Positions 1-7,828 of a DNA stretch of 64,000 nucleotides are shown piece by piece. The notes under the pieces were generated by a model. That model had not been told where the DNA came from and made no database searches. It saw nothing but the letters and a program-made list of their open reading frames with translations. Within the stretch, counting starts at the first letter, position 1, and every line of letters begins with the position of its first letter. The translations under genes were made by a program, and so were the position numbers. The stretch is taken from assembly GCA_049279675.1 (NCBI GenBank), contig JBAPOP010000053.1, forward strand, positions 7,817 to 71,816, given 5' to 3'. Source of the DNA: Palsa-147 sp049279675. Its GTDB lineage: Bacteria; Acidobacteriota; Terriglobia; Acidiferrales; UBA7541.

Positions 1-173
1 ACGAGCGTCAGCGCTCTTCGGTACATGCTTCCCTCACAGGGCGGATTGGAATGCCTGAGCAAACGCATGATTTAACCACGGCTGGGTGGCTGCCGACAAT
101 CGAGTTTATGGAAGGAAATCGGCGCTCCGGCAGGCACAGAAATCTTGCAGCCGGATGTTATGATTCGCGAACG

Positions 174-1013
174 ATGATCGCGGACCCGGAACACAAACCA
201 GACTCTGTCGATGCGAGCAGCGCGGAAGAGGCGGTTGAAGCCAAGTCAGCGGACGCCGAACCGGTTGAAACTGAAAGCGAGCCCTTACCTCAACAAGGAC
301 TCGCGCGATCGATTGCACTCCATTTAATTCCGGGCGCGGTGGCCACGGCAATCTATGTCGCGTGCCTGCCAGCGGTCACATCCGCGGGATATCCCGCGCT
401 CGCCGCGCTGCTCATTGCAAGCGTTGTGGGGCTCGCGCCCATCGAGCTTGGGCTATTGTTTTTCGAAGGTAAGCGGAAAAACAGCCGATGGTCGCTCGAC
501 GGAATCCTCCTCTATCGCGAATCGTGGCCAACATCGAGATACTTCACCATCGTGCCCGTGCTTTTTCTGATATGCATCGCTGCGATCGGAATCTCCGTGC
601 CGATCGACCGCCTGTGGGCCCGCGTCGCGTTTTCGTGGCTGCCGGCCAAATACGTTTTCATGGGCATCAAGCAATATGCCGGGTTCAGCCGGAATGCTTT
701 ATTGGCTACGTTTGTTCCGAGGTTCGTGCTTGGCATGTTGGTACCGATTGTCGAAGAGATGTATTTTCGCGCGTACCTGCTTCCGCGGATATCACGACTG
801 GGGGCGCGCGCTGTATTTCTTAACTCCGGGCTGTATGCATTGCAAAATTTCGCTCTGCTCTATAGCCTGCCGTCGATGTTTCTCGCTTCCCTGCCGATCG
901 TCATCGTGACGCGGATGACCCACAATTACCGGCCGGGCATGGTGACGCGCATTGTGCTCGGACTGCTCGGCGGCTTGTTGGGATTGATCGGCGTGATGCA
1001 CCTTGCGCGGTGA
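174..1013 (+). CDS. CPBP-like (CAAX protease-related) membrane protein, probably degenerate
   Basis: A 279-residue polytopic membrane protein. Its acidic, soluble N-terminus (about 45 residues) is followed by several hydrophobic segments. The segment EEMYFRAYLLPR, around residues 194-205, matches the first glutamate motif (EExxxR) of the CPBP intramembrane protease family. The later family histidines are not seen: the FxxxH position reads YALQN and the HxxxN position reads VTRIVLG. The family assignment therefore rests on one motif and topology, and catalytic activity is doubtful. The frame is open upstream to an ATG at 51, but residues 1-41 of that version have poor codon bias for this genome, so the ATG at 174 is preferred. 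It is not obviously in an operon with the next gene, 85 bp downstream. Confidence 0.6.
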   Translation: MIADPEHKPDSVDASSAEEAVEAKSADAEPVETESEPLPQQGLARSIALHLIPGAVATAIYVACLPAVTSAGYPALAALLIASVVGLAPIELGLLFFEGKRKNSRWSLDGILLYRESWPTSRYFTIVPVLFLICIAAIGISVPIDRLWARVAFSWLPAKYVFMGIKQYAGFSRNALLATFVPRFVLGMLVPIVEEMYFRAYLLPRISRLGARAVFLNSGLYALQNFALLYSLPSMFLASLPIVIVTRMTHNYRPGMVTRIVLGLLGGLLGLIGVMHLAR

Positions 1014-1098
1014 TGAGGCGTGACGGATTTGAGCAGGCGCGCTTGTATCATGCGAGGCGGTTTGAAGATGCGCAGATTTCACATAAAATGAGCGGCGG

Positions 1099-2121
1099 AT
1101 GAAAAAGACAGTCACATTGATTCCCGGCGATGGCATCGGGCCCGAAGTGGCGGCGGCTGTGAAAGAAATCCTTGCGGCCACCGGGGTTCAGATCGATTGG
1201 GAAGAAATTCCAGCGCGCGCCGATTTCGAGCGGCGCGGACTCGATTTTATTCAGGCGGGCGTGCTCGATTCAGTCCGGCGCAATCGTGTTGCGCTGAAGG
1301 GGCCGATGGCAACCGCGATTGCCGGAGGACCTCCAAGCATCAACGTGGCGCTGCGGAAAAATCTCGAGCTGTTCGCCAATGTCCGCCCGGTGAAAAACCT
1401 CGAAGGCGTGCGTTCCGTCTTCTCAAACGTGGACATCGTGCTCATCCGCGAGAACACCGAGGATCTATATGCCGGCCTCGAGCACACGGTGGTGCCGGGA
1501 GTAGTCGAGAGCCTGAAGATCATCACAGAGAAGGCTTCCACACGAATCGCCCGGTTCGCGTTCGAATACGCGCGGAAATACGGGCGCAAGAAGATTCACG
1601 CAATCCACAAAGCGAACATCATGAAGCTTTCCGATGGCCTGTTCCTTACCTCAATCCGCAAAGTGGCGCCCGAGTACAAAGAGATCGAGTATCACGAACT
1701 GATCATAGACAACGCATGCATGCAAATGGTGATGAACCCACACCAATTCGACATGCTGCTGCTCACAAATCTCTACGGCGATATCATGAGCGACCTTGCG
1801 GCGGGACTCGTCGGCGGGCTGGGCGTGGTTCCGAGCGCCAACGTGGGCGAAGGCATGGCGCTCTTTGAGGCGGTACACGGCACGGCGCCGGACATCGCCG
1901 GCAAAGGCATCGCGAACCCGACGGCACTGCTGATGAGCGCGATTATGATGCTTCGCTATATGGACGAGGACGAAGCCGCGAAGCGGGCCGAGACGGCGCT
2001 GGCGAGTGTATATCGCGAAGGGCGGACGCTCACGCCGGACGTGGGCGGCAAAGCCACGACGGCGGAATTCGCTCAGGCCGTGATTCACGCGATGAAAAGT
2101 CCCGCGCGGGCGCGGGCATGA
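1099..2121 (+). CDS. NAD-type isocitrate/isopropylmalate dehydrogenase family protein (likely isocitrate dehydrogenase)
   Basis: A 340-residue decarboxylating beta-hydroxyacid dehydrogenase, expected to oxidise isocitrate to 2-oxoglutarate in the cytoplasmic TCA cycle. The start IPGDGIGPEV, the substrate loop RENTEDLYAGLEH, the Lys/Asn pair in HKANIMK and the metal-binding segment NLYGDIMSDLAAGLVGGLGV are all visible, as is the nucleotide-site region HGTAPDIAGKGIANPTA. RENTEDLYAGLEH is typical of the IDH3-like, NAD-dependent group rather than LeuB, so isocitrate is the favoured substrate. A homoisocitrate or isopropylmalate role cannot be excluded from sequence alone. The length is normal for the group. 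A ferredoxin gene follows 89 bp downstream on the same strand. Confidence 0.88.
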   Translation: MKKTVTLIPGDGIGPEVAAAVKEILAATGVQIDWEEIPARADFERRGLDFIQAGVLDSVRRNRVALKGPMATAIAGGPPSINVALRKNLELFANVRPVKNLEGVRSVFSNVDIVLIRENTEDLYAGLEHTVVPGVVESLKIITEKASTRIARFAFEYARKYGRKKIHAIHKANIMKLSDGLFLTSIRKVAPEYKEIEYHELIIDNACMQMVMNPHQFDMLLLTNLYGDIMSDLAAGLVGGLGVVPSANVGEGMALFEAVHGTAPDIAGKGIANPTALLMSAIMMLRYMDEDEAAKRAETALASVYREGRTLTPDVGGKATTAEFAQAVIHAMKSPARARA

Positions 2122-2210
2122 ACGCCGTTGACATCGCGGATGCGGCGACCGAAAATAAGACACGAAGTTCAAAGTAAAGCACGAAAGCGAAGATTCCCGG
2201 AGGCCCGCCT

Positions 2211-2588
2211 GTGGCAGTGATGGACATTGACATCGCGAAATTCGCGAGCGGCGAAGTCGAGAAGCTCGAACCCATCTCGTCGGGCACGACTACCAAGAGA
2301 AAGCGGAAGCCGCACATCATCGCCGTGATCAACGATATGTGCACGGGCTGCTCGGGTTCGCCTGCGTGCGTGGACTATTGTCCGGTGGCCGACTGCATGT
2401 ACTGGGTCGAGGATGAAGAGCACCCGCCTTTCGGACATATTCGCGTTGATCCCCTGCTCTGCATTGGTTGCAAGCTGTGCACCAGCAAAGGCCCCGATGG
2501 CGCGTTTCTCGAAGGATGCCCGTGGGATGCTATTGATATGGTTCCGCTGGCGGAGTTCGAAACGACATATGGGCAGATGCCGTTCTGA
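2211..2588 (+). CDS. Dicluster ferredoxin with extended second cluster loop
   Basis: A 125-residue soluble electron carrier predicted to bind two iron-sulfur clusters. The first set is C44-x2-C47-x5-C53-x3-C57-P. The second is C84-x2-C87-x2-C90, but its last cysteine, in GCPWDAI at C103, comes 12 residues later instead of the usual 3. A basic, probably flexible N-terminus (KRKRK) precedes the domain. The start is GTG at 2211, supported by GGAGG seven bases upstream. It follows the isocitrate dehydrogenase gene on the same strand, so it may serve a 2-oxoacid or quinone-linked redox enzyme, but its partner is unknown. No enzyme domain is fused to it. Confidence 0.85.
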   Translation: MAVMDIDIAKFASGEVEKLEPISSGTTTKRKRKPHIIAVINDMCTGCSGSPACVDYCPVADCMYWVEDEEHPPFGHIRVDPLLCIGCKLCTSKGPDGAFLEGCPWDAIDMVPLAEFETTYGQMPF

Positions 2589-2635
2589 CCGAATTCCCCG
2601 AATTTCCATAATCGATTTGCACGATTATTTGAACG

Positions 2636-2744
2636 ACCGGTAAGACTTCCGACGGACCCTACAGGTGCTGTACGCGCGATCGGGCCGATGCGGCACGGGA
2701 TTTGTAGTGCTGGCCGGTAGGCCGGCCGGATTTGCGTGATTGCT
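2636..2744 (+). repeat. Intergenic composite repeat, copy 1 (modules A then B)
   Basis: This non-coding stretch lies between the convergent ferredoxin and zinc-ribbon genes. It contains module A (2636-2691, core CTTCCGACGGACCCTAC) and module B (2706-2744, core GGCCGGCCGG followed by GTGATTG). Both modules recur at 52088-52207 on the same strand but in the order B then A. Module B is GC-palindromic. No reading frame is apparent in it. Confidence 0.6.
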
Positions 2745-2768
2745 CGCACGAGAAAGTGTGCCACTTAT

Positions 2769-3074
2769 TTAGCGTTCTTTTGGGTGCAGGAAATAACGGA
2801 TCAGGGAGAGGCCGCCGGTGATCGGAATCCAAATGAGATTCTTGAGAAGTCCGCTGCGGCGTTCGAGGCGCTCGTGCTCTTCGTCAACCTCGGCGCGGGT
2901 CTTAGTCATCAAAACCGTCGCATACTTCAAAAAATCCACGCCGCATTTGTCGCACTTGCCGCCGTGGCGCTGCTCGTTCGAGCACGCGGGACACTTGAAA
3001 CGAAGAGTGTTGTGGCAGCGAGTGCAGAATGTCGCCACGTCGCGCACCGTCTGGCCACACTTCGGGCATTCCAT
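2769..3074 (-). CDS. Double zinc-ribbon protein with a short C-terminal hydrophobic segment
   Basis: A 101-residue protein with three CxxC knuckles (CPKC, CTRC, CPAC) and a final CDKC, so it probably forms two zinc ribbons. A coiled stretch rich in Arg/Glu (RAEVDEEHERLERR) and a hydrophobic tail (LIWIPITGGLSLIRYFL) follow, suggesting tail anchoring or membrane association. The AGGAGG motif directly abuts the ATG, which is unusually tight spacing, so the exact start is slightly uncertain. Nothing in the sequence points to a specific enzyme or partner. It lies downstream of the respiratory operon but is separated from it by a hairpin. Confidence 0.75.
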   Translation of the reverse strand: MECPKCGQTVRDVATFCTRCHNTLRFKCPACSNEQRHGGKCDKCGVDFLKYATVLMTKTRAEVDEEHERLERRSGLLKNLIWIPITGGLSLIRYFLHPKER

Positions 3075-3109
3075 CCTCCTATTTTAGTCCGCGAAGGCGC
3101 GCGAGACTG

Positions 3110-3127
3110 CCTGTCCGAAAGGACAGG
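3110..3127. repeat. Perfect 7-bp hairpin, possible operon-end terminator
   Basis: CCTGTCC, GAAA, GGACAGG forms a perfect stem with a four-base loop between the HEAT gene and the zinc-ribbon gene. The flanks are GC-rich and no T-run follows on either strand, so an intrinsic terminator is possible but not demonstrated. It could equally be a REP-like intergenic hairpin. Confidence 0.5.
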
Positions 3128-3155
3128 ATGCGCGAGAGGATAACGAGCGAATGCC

Positions 3156-4022
3156 TCAGGATGAGCTGCGGCTGCGAACGCGCTCGAGCGTGAGGCGGGC
3201 TTGCTCTCGAACTTGCGGAGGAATATCTCCGTTGCCGCGAACGTAGGGCTCGATCGTGGCAGCATCTTCCGGCTTGCCGATCAGATAGAGCGCGCGAAGA
3301 CCTTCCCAAACAATTTCGCTGCTCGGCGCGATGAAAAGGAGTGTTTGCCCCGAAGCGATTGCAGACTTGTCGGGCACGGCCCAACCGGTGAGCGTTCCGG
3401 GAACCGCGACTCGAATTTCGCTCGACGCGTGATCGCCCGAATCAATATGTCCGACCATCGTGCCAGGATTCAGCGCATCGCCCGGCTTCAGGCGTTCGCG
3501 CACGGTGCCCGAAGAAGGCGCAGGCATCGCAAATGCCTGGAGCATCGCGACGATTACCGCGCGCCCGGAATCATCGCCGAACCGCACGAGCGACAGCGCC
3601 GCATTCCGCTCGACCATGGGCTCGGGATCCGCGAGCATTTTGAGCAGCGCACCATGGAATTCTTCCGAAGTCGAGTCCTGACCCATCACCCACGCATCCG
3701 TCACCCGAATTTCTGTGAGCGGATCGCTCGCGAGCGAAACGAGCTGGGGATACCAGCGGCGGACCGACGCGTCATTCCGTTCCATGCGGACTTCGATTTG
3801 CGTCATCGCATGTTGAATCTCGCGTGCGTGTTTGTGATCAGAAAGCGATTTCGATATCTGATCGTCTGTGAGCGGGTGGCCGAACCACGTGGCGTTCCAG
3901 AAGAGGAACGGCATCAGGACGAACAGAAGCGCGACGGCGAGCACCGCGTACGTCCACTTGCCGCCGAACGACGGCCGCGGCGCTGGAGCCGGAACCGGCG
4001 CATTAGAGCTAGATTCGCTCAC
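3156..4022 (-). CDS. Membrane-anchored HEAT-repeat protein with inserted barrel-sandwich (lipoyl/biotinyl-like) segment
   Basis: A 288-residue protein with a Pro/Ala-rich N-terminus, one transmembrane segment (about residues 23-42) and then HEAT-type helical repeats (about 90-165 and 237-288). Between them, about residues 166-234, lies a beta-rich segment with two half motifs typical of barrel-sandwich hybrid domains: GTVRERLKPGDALNPG and VPGTLTGWAVPDKSAIASG. No lipoyl/biotinyl acceptor lysine in an MKM-type hairpin is seen. The start is GTG at 4022, giving a GTGA overlap with the upstream DUF420 gene, so the two are translationally coupled. It closes the bc/ctaA/ctaB block, and a role in respiratory complex assembly is inferred from position only. 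Confidence 0.75.
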   Translation of the reverse strand: MSESSSNAPVPAPAPRPSFGGKWTYAVLAVALLFVLMPFLFWNATWFGHPLTDDQISKSLSDHKHAREIQHAMTQIEVRMERNDASVRRWYPQLVSLASDPLTEIRVTDAWVMGQDSTSEEFHGALLKMLADPEPMVERNAALSLVRFGDDSGRAVIVAMLQAFAMPAPSSGTVRERLKPGDALNPGTMVGHIDSGDHASSEIRVAVPGTLTGWAVPDKSAIASGQTLLFIAPSSEIVWEGLRALYLIGKPEDAATIEPYVRGNGDIPPQVREQARLTLERVRSRSSS

Positions 4023-4525
4023 GCCAGACCAGCCGCGCGAAAAGCCTGCGTTAGGCCACGTACCATCGCTGTCGTTGTCCCCGGCATAACGGGTGGGTAT
4101 GCCACATAGAGCAGCCAGTAGACGATCACGCCAGTCACTGACACGTAGAGCCACAACGGAAACGTCCACCGCGCGATCGCGCGATGCTTCATAAACTGGT
4201 CCGTCAACGCGCGATAGAGCGCGATGAGCACAAGCGGAACGATGACAATCGCGAGGATCGTGTGCGTCGTAAGAATCGTGAAGTACACCGGGCGAATCCA
4301 GCCTTCACCGCCGAATCGCACGAGGCCGATGGTGAAGTGATAGTAGAGATAGCCGCACAGAAAGACGGACGAGCAAACAAACGCCGTCAACATGCACGCT
4401 TTGTGCGCTAGGATTTTTCCGCTGCGAATCATGAAATAGCCGGTGAGAAGAAACACGGCGCTCGTGCCGTTGAGCGTCGCGTTCACTGCGGGCAAGTGGT
4501 ACACCCAGGGAGCCGGTGCGAGCAA
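4019..4525 (-). CDS. DUF420 family membrane protein (CtaM-like oxidase assembly factor)
   Basis: A 168-residue protein with about five hydrophobic segments. The segments HLPAVNATLNG near the N-terminus, then ILAHKACMLTAF, LYYHF and TTHTILAIV, match the conserved histidine/asparagine pattern of the DUF420 family. The Gram-positive members YozB/CtaM are needed for maturation of heme-copper oxidases. Its position directly after the heme O/A synthesis genes supports an oxidase-maturation job. No oxidase subunit gene lies in this window, so the client must be encoded elsewhere. It overlaps the HEAT gene by four bases. Confidence 0.82.
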   Translation of the reverse strand: MLAPAPWVYHLPAVNATLNGTSAVFLLTGYFMIRSGKILAHKACMLTAFVCSSVFLCGYLYYHFTIGLVRFGGEGWIRPVYFTILTTHTILAIVIVPLVLIALYRALTDQFMKHRAIARWTFPLWLYVSVTGVIVYWLLYVAYPPVMPGTTTAMVRGLTQAFRAAGLA

Positions 4526-4531
4526 GGCTGC

Positions 4532-4888
4532 CTACTTGGCCTCGGCAGCGGGCGGCCCAGCGGCGGAAGGAGACGCGGGAGGAGGCGCGGCTGCAGGCGG
4601 CTTGGCAGCCGGAGCCGCGGCTTTTTTCGCAGGGCCCATCTGCGGAAACTTCACCAAACCCATATCGCGTGCGATGAAGAGAAGCTGCAACGCGAAAACT
4701 CCGGCCATCAATAGGCCGACGCCCAGCAGAAGAATGCCGTCAATGCCGCTGCCGATTAGTCCGCTCGTGAATGTCCACACGACGCCAATGAGCGAAAGGA
4801 TCAGGAAGAAAAGTGAAACAGTAGCGAGCTCGATTTCATTCGTTTTGAAGGTCATCGTATTGTTGTGCGCCTCAATTGTAGATGACAT
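4532..4888 (-). CDS. Small membrane protein with Ala/Pro-rich C-terminal tail
   Basis: A protein of up to 118 residues with two hydrophobic helices in the first two thirds. A low-complexity tail of alanine and proline with a few lysines follows, probably a flexible extramembrane arm. The first ATG is at 4888; an internal ATG at 4855 (MTFKTNEIE) is an alternative start. It lies between ctaB and the DUF420 gene, seven bases upstream of the latter's stop-side neighbour, so it is very likely co-transcribed and possibly an oxidase-related small subunit or assembly protein. I do not recognise a family. Confidence 0.65.
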   Translation of the reverse strand: MSSTIEAHNNTMTFKTNEIELATVSLFFLILSLIGVVWTFTSGLIGSGIDGILLLGVGLLMAGVFALQLLFIARDMGLVKFPQMGPAKKAAAPAAKPPAAAPPPASPSAAGPPAAEAK

Positions 4889-4900
4889 AGATCCGGCGGC

Positions 4901-5794
4901 TCAGCGAGGAATTCGATCCACGATCATGAGCCCGAGGACGAGCGGAATATAAACCACCGTCGCGTGCATAAGCCACTTCGCGCGAATATTGGTGCGCGTG
5001 CGATCGGCCCACAAGCACATCTGAAGCAACGCCATTCCCAAAACCAATGCGCCGAAGAAATAGCCGATTCCGGTGATTCCCACGACAGTCGGCAGCAGGC
5101 TTACCGGCACGAGCACAGCCGCCGTGCCGATTATCTGACGAAATGTGCGATCTCCGCTCGGCTCGACGACGGGAAGCATCTGAATACCCGCGCGCGCGTA
5201 ATCTTCGCGGTACATCCATGCAATGGCGAGAAAATGCGGGAACTGCCAGAAAAAAAGAATCGCAAAAAGAATCCAGCCGCCGATCGACAGCGAGCCGTGC
5301 GCGGCGGCCCATCCAATCAGCGGAGGCAGCGCGCCGGGAATCGCTCCGATCAACGTAGCGAGCGACGTCTTCGTCTTCAACGGCGTGTAAACGCCGAGAT
5401 AAAGCGCTGAGGTCAGCAGCGCCAGCAGGCCAGCCAAAAACGTTGAAAGCAGCCCGAGATATACTGTTCCGCCAGTGATCAGCGCGGCGCCGAACCAGAA
5501 CACCTGTGAAGGCTCGAGCACGCCCGAAGGCAACGGACGCGCAGCCGTCCGGCGCATGTGCTTATCCGATTCCCTCTCCGCAAAGTGATTGAGCGCGGCA
5601 GTTCCGGCGGCAACCATGGTCGTGCCAAGAACGGTGTGAACGAGAAGCGCCCAGTCGAGAGGGCCGCTCGAACCGGCATAAAATCCGGCGACAGTCGTCA
5701 TGATGACGAGGAAAGTCACATCCGGCTTCGCCAGATTGACGTAAGCCGATAGACGCTCGCCCGCCGGGATTACGCCTTCGCGCACGTGGCTCAT
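4901..5794 (-). CDS. ctaB: Protoheme IX farnesyltransferase (heme O synthase)
   Basis: A 297-residue UbiA-type prenyltransferase that transfers farnesyl to the vinyl group of protoheme IX to make heme O in the cytoplasmic membrane. The first Asp-rich motif region is NHFAERESDKHMRRT and the second conserved loop is YREDYARAGIQMLP, with about eight or nine hydrophobic helices between and around them. The ATG at 5794 is preferred because GAGG sits upstream; a GTG at 5815 is also in frame. It overlaps the ctaA stop by four or so codons, so the two heme-modifying enzymes are coupled. Confidence 0.95.
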   Translation of the reverse strand: MSHVREGVIPAGERLSAYVNLAKPDVTFLVIMTTVAGFYAGSSGPLDWALLVHTVLGTTMVAAGTAALNHFAERESDKHMRRTAARPLPSGVLEPSQVFWFGAALITGGTVYLGLLSTFLAGLLALLTSALYLGVYTPLKTKTSLATLIGAIPGALPPLIGWAAAHGSLSIGGWILFAILFFWQFPHFLAIAWMYREDYARAGIQMLPVVEPSGDRTFRQIIGTAAVLVPVSLLPTVVGITGIGYFFGALVLGMALLQMCLWADRTRTNIRAKWLMHATVVYIPLVLGLMIVDRIPR

Positions 5795-5801
5795 CGGGGC
5801 C

Positions 5802-6719
5802 TCATATCGCCGCACGCTCGGCCGATGAACTAACTTCCATCGCGCGAGACGGCCGCAAAATGCGATAGGACGTGAGCGTAACTAACATGCTCGATGCCAA
5901 CGTCAGCGCGCCAAGCACGACGTGCGCTACCGTGACCGAGATAAATAAGGGAAGAGGCTGAGGATCATTTCTTGACGCATAGAACACGACCCAATAAGTC
6001 ACGCCGCCGAGAAGAAGCTGCGTTCCAAATGTGGCGTGAAGTAGAATCATCGCGCGACGCAGCGGACGAAAATCGCGGAAGCGCTTCTTCACCACAATTC
6101 CGGTCCAAATCACCAATCCGGTAGCCACTCCGGCGCCGACGAGATGCGGCACGATTCCGAATAGATTGTGGCGGAAGGCCGCGCCCAAAATTAATTGAAC
6201 GACGATCGAAACAGTCGTCGCGACCGCAAGCATACGGATGGGCGGCGAGCCTGCGTCTTCGCGAACTTCTAGGTCGCTCTGCCACCAGCGACTCGTGAAA
6301 ACGGCGAGGCTTAAAACGGTGATGAAATAAAGCTGTGCCAAGGTCGCGTGGGCCGACGAAACGGCCGGCGGCAGGTAGAAAAGCACGGTCAGACCGCCTA
6401 GTAGCCCCTGAGCCACCACAAGGCCCAACGCAGCCCATCCCAGGCGCCGCACCCAGCGGCGCGGCTCCACGAGTGAGAGCCATACCGCCAGGACAATCGT
6501 AAGAATGCCCACAAGGGTCGCGATCATTCGGTGGCCGTGCTCGTAGAAAATGCCGCCAATCATCGGAGGCATCAGGGAGCCGTAGGATAGCGGCCAATCG
6601 GGGACAGCGAGTCCCGCATCGTTACTGGTGACGAGGGCGCCGGCGGTAAGCAAGATTACGGTGCAGCAGGCAGTGAAGATAGCGAAACGGTGGACTCCCT
6701 GATTTGGTACGGCTGGCAT
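5802..6719 (-). CDS. ctaA: Heme A synthase
   Basis: A 305-residue membrane enzyme (Cox15/CtaA family) that oxidises heme O to heme A. Eight hydrophobic helices are visible as two four-helix halves. Histidines sit in EHGHRMIATLVG and AHATLAQLYF in the first half, and in RHNLFGIVPHLVG and LHATFGTQLLLGG in the second. The Cys pair of the extracellular loop found in Bacillus CtaA is not present. The ATG at 6719 is preferred over the upstream in-frame ATG at 6791 because the family consensus begins near this point. It precedes ctaB in the same operon and implies an a-type heme-copper oxidase elsewhere. Confidence 0.93.
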   Translation of the reverse strand: MPAVPNQGVHRFAIFTACCTVILLTAGALVTSNDAGLAVPDWPLSYGSLMPPMIGGIFYEHGHRMIATLVGILTIVLAVWLSLVEPRRWVRRLGWAALGLVVAQGLLGGLTVLFYLPPAVSSAHATLAQLYFITVLSLAVFTSRWWQSDLEVREDAGSPPIRMLAVATTVSIVVQLILGAAFRHNLFGIVPHLVGAGVATGLVIWTGIVVKKRFRDFRPLRRAMILLHATFGTQLLLGGVTYWVVFYASRNDPQPLPLFISVTVAHVVLGALTLASSMLVTLTSYRILRPSRAMEVSSSAERAAI

Positions 6720-6860
6720 TCTACCCTGGTCCCTTCCCTGCTCCGGCCCGGAACGCGATAGTCTGCTATGAATTACAGGAAGACGCAACAAAAAGACTCA
6801 TCGCGGCCGGCCGGTGAATTCGAGTGCGGTTGGACCCTTGCATCACGAACAGAAACCGCC

Positions 6861-6890
6861 CGTCTTCCCAGCATCGAAGCCGGGAAGACG
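6861..6890 (-). terminator. Perfect 9-bp inverted repeat after the cupredoxin lipoprotein gene
   Basis: CGTCTTCCC and GGGAAGACG form a perfect nine-base stem with a 12-base loop in the 198-base gap between the lipoprotein gene and ctaA. On the minus strand the stem is followed by GTTTCTGTT, which is only moderately T-rich. It may terminate or attenuate transcription between the bc part and the cta part of the block. Confidence 0.4.
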
Positions 6891-6917
6891 AGCGATGAAC
6901 CGTTTCGTCGCGGCGAG

Positions 6918-7715
6918 CTAGTCGCCTGCCGGAGGCGCCGAAGCTTTGAAGCTGAGGTCAACGGACTTCGATTCCTTCGGGCCGATCGTCACCTGCTGGT
7001 CGACAACGCCGTAGTGTTCCTGCCAAGCCTCGATCGTATAAGTTCCCGGCGGCAAGCCCTTCAGATCGAACTTGCCATCTTTGGTGGTGACGGCGAAGAA
7101 GGGATTCTTGAACACAGCGATATAGCCCTTCATCCAGGGATGCACATTGCACTTCACCGGGATCGCTACCTCTTGCCGCGCGAAGGAATTATCAATCGGA
7201 GCGGCGCCTGGCGGCTGCGAAGTATTCCATTCGCGATTGTCCTTCGGCATCGGATGGATATTGTGTGTGGTCTGATCGTCGTTCTTAACCTCGAGAGTCT
7301 GTCCGGCCATCAGCGCCACGACATGGGGGTCGTACATGCAGCCCTTTTGATTCAAAGCGACCGCATCCTTCGGCGTGTCGAACGAATACTTACTGAGATC
7401 GTCCTTCACGTAAACGACGACGTTGTCGAGCGCGCCCTTGTCGCCAACGACGACATCCTGCGGCACCACTGGCTTCGTATTCGCCTTCGAACAATATGGT
7501 TCGGCGCTCATGTTGATCGTTTTGAACGCTGGAGGCGTGCCGACGAGCGTAACGGTTCCGGTGACTTCGCCGGTCGTCGACGGATCGATCGCCGCCGCTG
7601 CTCCGCCTGCCGGAGCACTCGCGGGTTCAGTAGATTCAGGAGATTCTTTCTTTCCGCAACCGGTGATCATAATCACCAGTGCGGACCCTATTGCCAAAGT
7701 TCGCCACATTTTCAT
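6918..7715 (-). CDS. Cupredoxin-like lipoprotein with carboxypeptidase-regulatory-like domain
   Basis: A 265-residue exported lipoprotein. Its signal peptide ends in the lipobox ITGC (Cys20), followed by a Ser/Pro/Ala linker. A beta-sandwich region holds histidines in TTHNIHP (151, 154) and the motif CNVHPWM, giving Cys189, His192 and Met195. That Cys-x2-His-x2-Met arrangement with upstream histidines is what a type 1 copper site looks like. A second, SpaA/carboxypeptidase-regulatory-like domain follows (GKFDLKGLPPGTYTIEA). The gene starts at ATG 7715, though the open frame runs farther upstream without good codon bias. Next to a quinol oxidoreductase, it may be a periplasmic electron acceptor. 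That role is inference. Confidence 0.8.
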   Translation of the reverse strand: MKMWRTLAIGSALVIMITGCGKKESPESTEPASAPAGGAAAAIDPSTTGEVTGTVTLVGTPPAFKTINMSAEPYCSKANTKPVVPQDVVVGDKGALDNVVVYVKDDLSKYSFDTPKDAVALNQKGCMYDPHVVALMAGQTLEVKNDDQTTHNIHPMPKDNREWNTSQPPGAAPIDNSFARQEVAIPVKCNVHPWMKGYIAVFKNPFFAVTTKDGKFDLKGLPPGTYTIEAWQEHYGVVDQQVTIGPKESKSVDLSFKASAPPAGD

Positions 7716-7770
7716 AATGAAATTAATCCTCCTCGTAAATTCGAAATCGATCGTGTGACATTGCGCTACG

Positions 7771-7814
7771 AATAAAAACCCTTCGGTTCGCGCGGAATGG
7801 CCGGAGACGAACCG
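7771..7814 (-). terminator. Candidate intrinsic terminator after the octaheme cytochrome gene
   Basis: On the minus strand CGGTTCG (7814-7808) pairs with CGAACCG (7790-7784) around a 17-base loop, and GGGTTTTTATT follows. It lies 14 bases past the cytochrome stop codon. The stem is short and the loop long, so it may only attenuate read-through into the lipoprotein gene. Confidence 0.4.
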
Positions 7815-7828
7815 TTCGCAAGCAAATT

